From JANOQP01 sp044227705 (GTDB lineage: Bacteria > Bacteroidota > Bacteroidia > Chitinophagales > Saprospiraceae), in NCBI GenBank assembly GCA_044227705.1, contig JBGAWE010000066.1, positions 1 through 20,201 of the forward strand: 20,201 nucleotides of DNA. The letters are read 5' to 3'. The translations under genes were made by a program, and so were the position numbers. The first letter of the stretch is position 1. Each line of letters opens with the position of its first letter. The notes under the pieces are model-generated. The model made no database searches. It was not told the DNA's origin and was given only the letters and a program-made list of their open reading frames with translations. Shown here piece by piece: positions 16,350-20,201 of this stretch.

Positions 16350-17426
16350 TCAGGCGTGCCTTTTCGCAAAGTCGGCCATGAGGTCGGCAAGGGCCTGCGC
16401 CGAGGCTTTCGGCAACGCGTTGTACGTGGATGCGCGGAAGCCGCCCACGGAGCGGTGGCCTTTGAGGCCGACCATGCCCGCCGCCTCGGCCTCTTTTCCG
16501 AACACGTTTTCGAGGTGCTTGTACTTCTCCTCCATGACGAAACAGATGTTCATCAGCGAGCGGTCTTCCGTGGCGACCGTCCCTTTGAAGAGCGGGTTGC
16601 GGTCGATTTCATCATAGATGATTTTGGCCTTGCGCTTGTTGTGCCGCTCGATGGCGGGCAGCCCGCCGAGCTTTTTGAGCCAGCGCAGCACGAGCATGCA
16701 GACGTAGATGGGGTAGACCGGCGGCGTGTTGTAGAGCGAGTTCTCCTTGATGAAGGTCCGGTAGTCGAGCATGATGGGCAGCGTGCGGCGGACGGTTCCG
16801 ACCATGTCCTTCCGCACGATCACGACGGTCGTGCCGGCCGGGCCGAGGTTCTTCTGCGCCCCGGCGTAGATCAGTCCGAACGGCGCGGGGTCGAACGGGC
16901 GGCTCAAAAAGTCGGAGGACATATCGCAGACAATCGGCACCGGGCTTTTCGGAAAGCGCTTCAGTTGGGTGCCGTAGATGGTGTTGTTGGAGGTGAGGTG
17001 GAAGTATTTCGCGTCCTTCGGGATGGTGTACTTCTTCGGGATGTGGGTGTAGTTCTCCTCTTTCGAGGAGGCCAAAACTTCCACTTTCCCGAAATGCTTG
17101 GCTTCTTTGATGGCGCGGTCGGCCCAGACTCCGGTGTTGGTGAAGGCGGCGGTCTCGTCCTCGTTGAGCAGGTTGAAAGGCACCATGAAGAACTGGGTGC
17201 TGGCCCCACCCGTCAGGAAGAGCACGTCGTAGTCGTCGGAAAGGCCAATCAATTCTTTCATCAGCGCGACCGCCTCCTCGATGATGGCGGTGAACTCGGG
17301 GCCTCGGTGGCTCATCTCCAAAAGCGAGAGGCCGGAGCCGTTGTAGTTGGTCACTGCCTGCGCGGCCTCTTTCAAAACCGATTTGGGGAGGACGGCGGGG
17401 CCTGCGCTGAAATTGTGCCTTTTCAT
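16350..17426 (-). CDS. serC: Phosphoserine aminotransferase (3-phosphohydroxypyruvate transaminase)
   Basis: This 358-residue PLP enzyme converts 3-phosphohydroxypyruvate and glutamate to phosphoserine in the cytoplasm. It shows NFSAGPAVLP at the N-terminus, EMSHRGPEF (37-45), TGGASTQFF (72-80), HLTSNNTIYGTQ (143-154) and the PLP lysine K192 in YAGAQKNLGPAG. The C-terminus has KGHRSVGGFRASTYNA, the substrate-binding end typical of SerC. Length and motif order are normal for the family. In many Bacteroidota serA lies next to serC; here the downstream neighbour is a YgjP-like gene and the upstream neighbour is a divergent DHS-like gene. The start ATG at 17426 sits 27 bp after a good -7 element. 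Confidence 0.96.
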   Translation of the reverse strand: MKRHNFSAGPAVLPKSVLKEAAQAVTNYNGSGLSLLEMSHRGPEFTAIIEEAVALMKELIGLSDDYDVLFLTGGASTQFFMVPFNLLNEDETAAFTNTGVWADRAIKEAKHFGKVEVLASSKEENYTHIPKKYTIPKDAKYFHLTSNNTIYGTQLKRFPKSPVPIVCDMSSDFLSRPFDPAPFGLIYAGAQKNLGPAGTTVVIVRKDMVGTVRRTLPIMLDYRTFIKENSLYNTPPVYPIYVCMLVLRWLKKLGGLPAIERHNKRKAKIIYDEIDRNPLFKGTVATEDRSLMNICFVMEEKYKHLENVFGKEAEAAGMVGLKGHRSVGGFRASTYNALPKASAQALADLMADFAKRHA

Positions 17427-17452
17427 GTAGGAATGTTTGATTTAGGACGAGG

Positions 17453-17460
17453 CAAAAGTA
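17453..17460 (-). promoter_or_regulatory. Candidate -7 promoter element of serC
   Basis: On the minus strand TACTTTTG (17460-17453), followed by C, fits TAnnTTTG exactly and lies 26 bases before the ATG. I see no TTTG at the -33 position. The rest of the 141-bp divergent region (17427-17567) holds a weak GGTGCC/GGCACC inverted repeat and a near match TGCCTTTGC on the plus strand that could serve the DHS-like gene. Confidence 0.5.
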
Positions 17461-17567
17461 GAAGCACTCCCTTATGTTGGGTGCCTTTGCGGGGATTTTT
17501 GGGCACCGACTGTGGAGGGAACTGCGTTCATTTGCCCGATTTTTCACGCAAAAAGAAGACGCACATC

Positions 17568-18599
17568 ATGAAAAAATCCACCCTCACCGACTCGCTCGTC
17601 AAGCCGAAGACCGACATCGACATGGCGGGCAAAGGCCCCGTCTCGCAGTTCATGCTCAAAAACTACCTGCACTTCAACGCCGCAACCGTCGTCGACGCCG
17701 CGCAGGGATACGAGATGCACCTCACGAAGGGTGGCAAGATGATGGTCACCCTCGCCGGGGCGATGAGCACGGCCGAGCTGGGCATCTCGCTCGCCGAGAT
17801 GATCCGGCAGGGGAAGGTGGACATCATCTCCTGCACCGGCGCCAACCTCGAGGAGGACTTGATGAACCTCGTCGCCCACTCCCACTACCGCCGCGTGCCG
17901 AACTACCGCGACCTCACCCCGCAGGACGAGTGGGACCTCATGAAACAGCACCTCAACCGCGTCACCGACACCTGCATCCCCGAGGAGGAGGCCTTCCGCC
18001 GCCTCGACCGGCACCTGCTCGACGTGTGGCAGACGGCCGAGAAGAACGGCGAGCGGTGCTTCCCGCACGAGTTCATGTTCAAGCTGCTGAACAGCGGCGC
18101 GCTCGAACCCTACTATGAAATCGACCCGAAGAACTCGTGGATGCTCGCGGCGGCCGAGCGCAATTTGCCGATGGTCGTCCCCGGCTGGGAGGACAGCACG
18201 ATGGGCAACGTCTTCGCTTCGCACTGCCTCGCCGGCAACGTGAAGCCCTCGACCATGAAATCGGGCATCGAGTACATGATTTGGCTGGCCGACTGGTACC
18301 CGAAGAACTCGGGCGGGCAGGGCATCGGCTTCTTCCAAATCGGCGGCGGCATCGCGGGCGACTTCCCCATCTGCGTCGTGCCGATGCTCGAGATGGACCT
18401 CGGGATGAAGGACATTCCGTTCTGGAGCTATTTCTGCCAAATCTCGGACAGCACGACGAGCTACGGCAGCTACTCGGGCGCCGTGCCGAACGAGAAAATA
18501 ACGTGGGGGAAGCTCGATACGAAGTCGCCGAAGTACGTCATCGAGTCCGACGCGACGATTGTCGCGCCTTTGATTTTCGCCTACCTGCTCGGGTGGTGA
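17568..18599 (+). CDS. Deoxyhypusine synthase-like protein
   Basis: This 343-residue protein belongs to the deoxyhypusine synthase (DHS) family, whose members move the aminobutyl group of spermidine through a lysine intermediate. It shows SCTGANLEEDL (88-98), LAGAMSTAELG (62-72), QIGGGIAGDF (257-266), and the catalytic lysine K315 in ITWGKL, aligned with the WGK of eukaryotic DHS. Where eukaryotic enzymes have GGGxxKHH, this one has GGG then IAGDF, so the histidine pair appears to be missing. Bacteria lack eIF5A, so protein deoxyhypusination is unlikely; homospermidine or another polyamine product is a family-level possibility. The ATG at 17568 begins MKKSTLTDSLVKP, a normal N-terminus for the bacterial group. 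It is a single gene divergent from serC. Confidence 0.9.
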   Translation: MKKSTLTDSLVKPKTDIDMAGKGPVSQFMLKNYLHFNAATVVDAAQGYEMHLTKGGKMMVTLAGAMSTAELGISLAEMIRQGKVDIISCTGANLEEDLMNLVAHSHYRRVPNYRDLTPQDEWDLMKQHLNRVTDTCIPEEEAFRRLDRHLLDVWQTAEKNGERCFPHEFMFKLLNSGALEPYYEIDPKNSWMLAAAERNLPMVVPGWEDSTMGNVFASHCLAGNVKPSTMKSGIEYMIWLADWYPKNSGGQGIGFFQIGGGIAGDFPICVVPMLEMDLGMKDIPFWSYFCQISDSTTSYGSYSGAVPNEKITWGKLDTKSPKYVIESDATIVAPLIFAYLLGW

Positions 18600-18772
18600 G
18601 CGGCTGGCGGCGTTCAATTGAGGAGAAATTCTCGCTCACTTGCTGGAACTGACGTTGGGCGGCAAGCTTCGCGAGAGCCGTTGTCCATCTTTTTTCGGAA
18701 AGGGAAGCTCAAACGTCCGCCATCATTTGATTCCGGCCAGTTGTTGCCCAAGGATGCCGATTTATGGCACCA

Positions 18773-18820
18773 AAGAGAAACGCCCGCTCCTGTCGTAAAG
18801 CAGGAATGGGCGTTTCTTTT
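18773..18820. terminator. Bidirectional terminator between the DHS-like gene and the response regulator
   Basis: GAAACGCCC (18777-18785) pairs with GGGCGTTTC (18808-18816), with inner CCTG/CAGG pairing and outer A/T extension on both sides, followed by TTTT. It lies 170 bp after the DHS-like stop and 25 bp before the regulator stop. The stretch 18600-18772 shows nothing else I can identify. Confidence 0.85.
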
Positions 18821-18845
18821 CAACCTTTCATCTGGAAATGTCAAC

Positions 18846-19265
18846 TCAACCCCTCGGCAACAAATTCACCACCCCCCAAAACCGCACAATCTGCTGGATG
18901 GTGAAGTTGAACTCGGTGAAGTCGACCGGCTTGCAGACGTATGCGCTGGCCCCGTTGGTGAAGCACTGGCGGATGTCGTCCTCGCGGGTGGAGGAGCTGA
19001 ACATGATGACAGGGAGCCATTTCCATTCCTCGGAGGCCATCTTCCGCTTGAGGATGTCGATGCCGTTGGCCTTCGGGATGTTGAGGTCGAGGAGCATGAA
19101 GGCGGCCTCGGCGGCCTTGCCCGAGCGCAGGTGGTCGAGCATTTCCTGCCCGTCGGAGAAGTGGACGAGGTCGAGCGGCACCCCCGTCTCCTCGAGGGCG
19201 AGTCGGACGAGCATGACGTCGGCCGGGCTGTCCTCGACGATGAGCATCTTCTTTTTTTCAGTCAT
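18846..19265 (-). CDS. Single-domain response regulator (Rcp1-like receiver)
   Basis: This 139-residue protein is a stand-alone receiver domain with no output domain. The phosphorylation site is complete: acidic pair E11-D12 in LIVEDSPADVML, phospho-acceptor D60 in LLDLNIPKANG, hydroxyl residue in MFSSST (S90/S91) and K112 in VCKPVD. The SPAD, NIPKANGIDIL and NGASAYVCKPVD phrases resemble Rcp1-type regulators that usually pair with hybrid or phytochrome-like histidine kinases. No kinase is in the window, so it is an orphan here. I chose the ATG at 19265 because MTEKKKMLIVEDSPAD is the usual N-terminus; an ATG at 19280 would add five residues. The shared terminator with the DHS-like gene follows the stop. 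Confidence 0.92.
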   Translation of the reverse strand: MTEKKKMLIVEDSPADVMLVRLALEETGVPLDLVHFSDGQEMLDHLRSGKAAEAAFMLLDLNIPKANGIDILKRKMASEEWKWLPVIMFSSSTREDDIRQCFTNGASAYVCKPVDFTEFNFTIQQIVRFWGVVNLLPRG

Positions 19266-19786
19266 CGGTTCTGTTCCCATCGATTGGTTTTCGACAATTT
19301 AGAAGGGGGGAAGCGGTGGTTCGAGCGGGCGAAAGTGGGCCTTTTCCCCGATTGAATAGCGTTTCTTTTTTTCAAAAAGCCCGCCAAACCGGCCCGGCAG
19401 GGCAAAATTTTTCGGGCAAGGGAGCTTCGCCCTTTTGCCGCCGGGATCGCCGGCTGCATTGAAGCTGTCCAATCGAGGCCTTTGCACATTTAGCATTGTC
19501 CATTCGAGACAGTCGCTTGCAGGTGGGTTTTCCCTTAAAGACAATTGTGGCAGCAAATCTCTTGCGCTAGTGTTTGCGGGCTATCGTCGCTCACGATGCG
19601 AAGCTCACGACACCAATGGACTTTAGAAAAAACACACTGGCAGCTTCGAAGCCCCAATGGCTTCCGTGTTCAGGGATGGGCTGTCTGTTTTGACAAGATT
19701 CTGCTTTCAGATTTCAGCATTCATGAACCATGTCCTAAAGGCTTTTCAGTGCAAAAACCACGCGCTTTTCAAAAATTTCCGGTAGT
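19266..19786. other. Gene-poor stretch of about 520 bp
   Basis: I see no supported gene. Base composition changes from about 19480 onward, with less GC and more in-frame stops than elsewhere. A small hairpin AAGGG/CCCTT (near 19418-19434) followed by TTTG could be a weak terminator. The part next to 19265 must contain the promoter of the response regulator; no exact TAnnTTTG element is visible there. The part next to 19787 may be decayed coding sequence of the gene whose sorting domain remains. Confidence 0.4.
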
Positions 19787-20077
19787 GTGGACACATTCCA
19801 TTTCACGGTCGGGTTCACGATAAAGACGACCGAGGCCGCGCAACTCCGACCGGGCTATGTGCTACCCAACCCTGCCAACGACCATGCTGAACTGCATTGG
19901 GAAGGTTTTGAACGTTTTCGGCTGTTCAACCACCTCGGGCAGTTGGAGTTTTACCAAGAGCGCGGCGCATCCGTCATCGATATCAACCTCACGGGGTTGG
20001 CGCAGGGCATACACCATTACGTGTTCGAGAAACCGGACGGGCCGCGTGTGGAGGGAAAGTTGGTGATTGCACGGTAA
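19787..20077 (+). CDS. Orphan T9SS type A C-terminal sorting domain (probable gene remnant)
   Basis: The 96 residues are almost entirely a type A T9SS C-terminal domain: YVLPNPANDHAELHW, then FRLFNHLGQLEFY, then LTGLAQGIHHYVFE and VEGKLVIAR at the end. Such domains direct proteins across the outer membrane but are normally attached to a large cargo with a signal peptide. Here the frame is open only from 19739, with a stop at 19736, and no cargo or signal peptide is joined to it. The GTG at 19787 is a formal start only. I read it as the 3' remnant of a degraded or rearranged secreted-protein gene, or a frameshifted end. A sequencing error upstream cannot be excluded. Confidence 0.6.
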   Translation: MDTFHFTVGFTIKTTEAAQLRPGYVLPNPANDHAELHWEGFERFRLFNHLGQLEFYQERGASVIDINLTGLAQGIHHYVFEKPDGPRVEGKLVIAR

Positions 20078-20201
20078 CACGGCGATGTTCGAGCCTTGCG
20101 TCCTTGTTCATTGCCTGACTTGCTCTGAAACTAGGCATCTATGCCGCCCTCCCGGCCATCCATGCCCTGTTTTTTACCTTCGCCTCCGCAAAACCACCCA
20201 C
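20078..20201. other. Right edge of the window, no feature identified
   Basis: I see no gene, hairpin or promoter that can be supported in these 124 bases. A short open frame starting with ATG at 20162 runs off the window, but it is too short to judge. Confidence 0.3.

Noticed and set aside
17544..18617. Minus-strand open frame (357 codons) opposite the DHS-like gene.
   Set aside because: It is the antisense shadow of a well-conserved enzyme and contains only Arg/Val/Gly/His-rich sequence.
1..20201. CRISPR array, insertion sequence, integrase or phage genes.
   Set aside because: No regularly spaced short repeats and no transposase, integrase or phage structural motifs were found; the only tandem repeat is coding (9667-10572).

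Overview
The window looks like chromosomal DNA from a GC-rich member of the Bacteroidota, probably from the Saprospirales side of the phylum. The case rests on three things: two proteins with type IX secretion (T9SS) C-terminal sorting domains, start regions that match the Bacteroidota promoter element TAnnTTTG better than a sigma70 -35/-10 pair, and a bifunctional PBP1, Nfu and SerC that look like those of the phylum by eye. The order-level placement is inference; no rRNA or tRNA gene is present.

Left part (1-4743): the 3' end of a large helical-repeat protein, which I read tentatively as the C-terminal sensor of a STAND/NACHT-type ATPase, converges on a minus-strand pair: a bifunctional class A penicillin-binding protein followed 27 bp later by a DtxR/MntR-type metalloregulator with a FeoA-like tail. 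A 189-bp divergent region separates the PBP from the next gene.

Centre (4744-11349): a 2201-residue secreted cell-surface protein with a signal peptide, SprB-like and PKD domains, an SdrD_B-like domain, six tandem cysteine-containing repeats of about 50 residues, and a gliding-motility-type (type B) T9SS C-terminal domain. A hairpin terminator ends it.

Right part (11413-20201): on the minus strand a secreted beta-propeller-like protein lies downstream of gmhA-gmhB (translationally coupled by GTGA), which make heptose precursors. A 533-bp gene-free stretch with two strong hairpins follows. Then come nfu (Fe-S carrier), a 38-bp perfect inverted repeat, a small NADP-binding reductase-like protein, a YgjP-like metalloprotease, serC, a divergent deoxyhypusine-synthase-like gene, an orphan Rcp1-like response regulator, and an orphan T9SS sorting-domain fragment in a lower-quality, gene-poor tail.

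Most genes are housekeeping or cell-envelope functions in short independent units separated by clear bidirectional hairpin terminators. I do not see a complete new multi-gene system. The most interesting leads are the partial STAND-like sensor at the left edge, the DHS-like enzyme that keeps the catalytic lysine but appears to lack the canonical histidine pair, the 38-bp inverted repeat after nfu, and the structured gene-free region before nfu.
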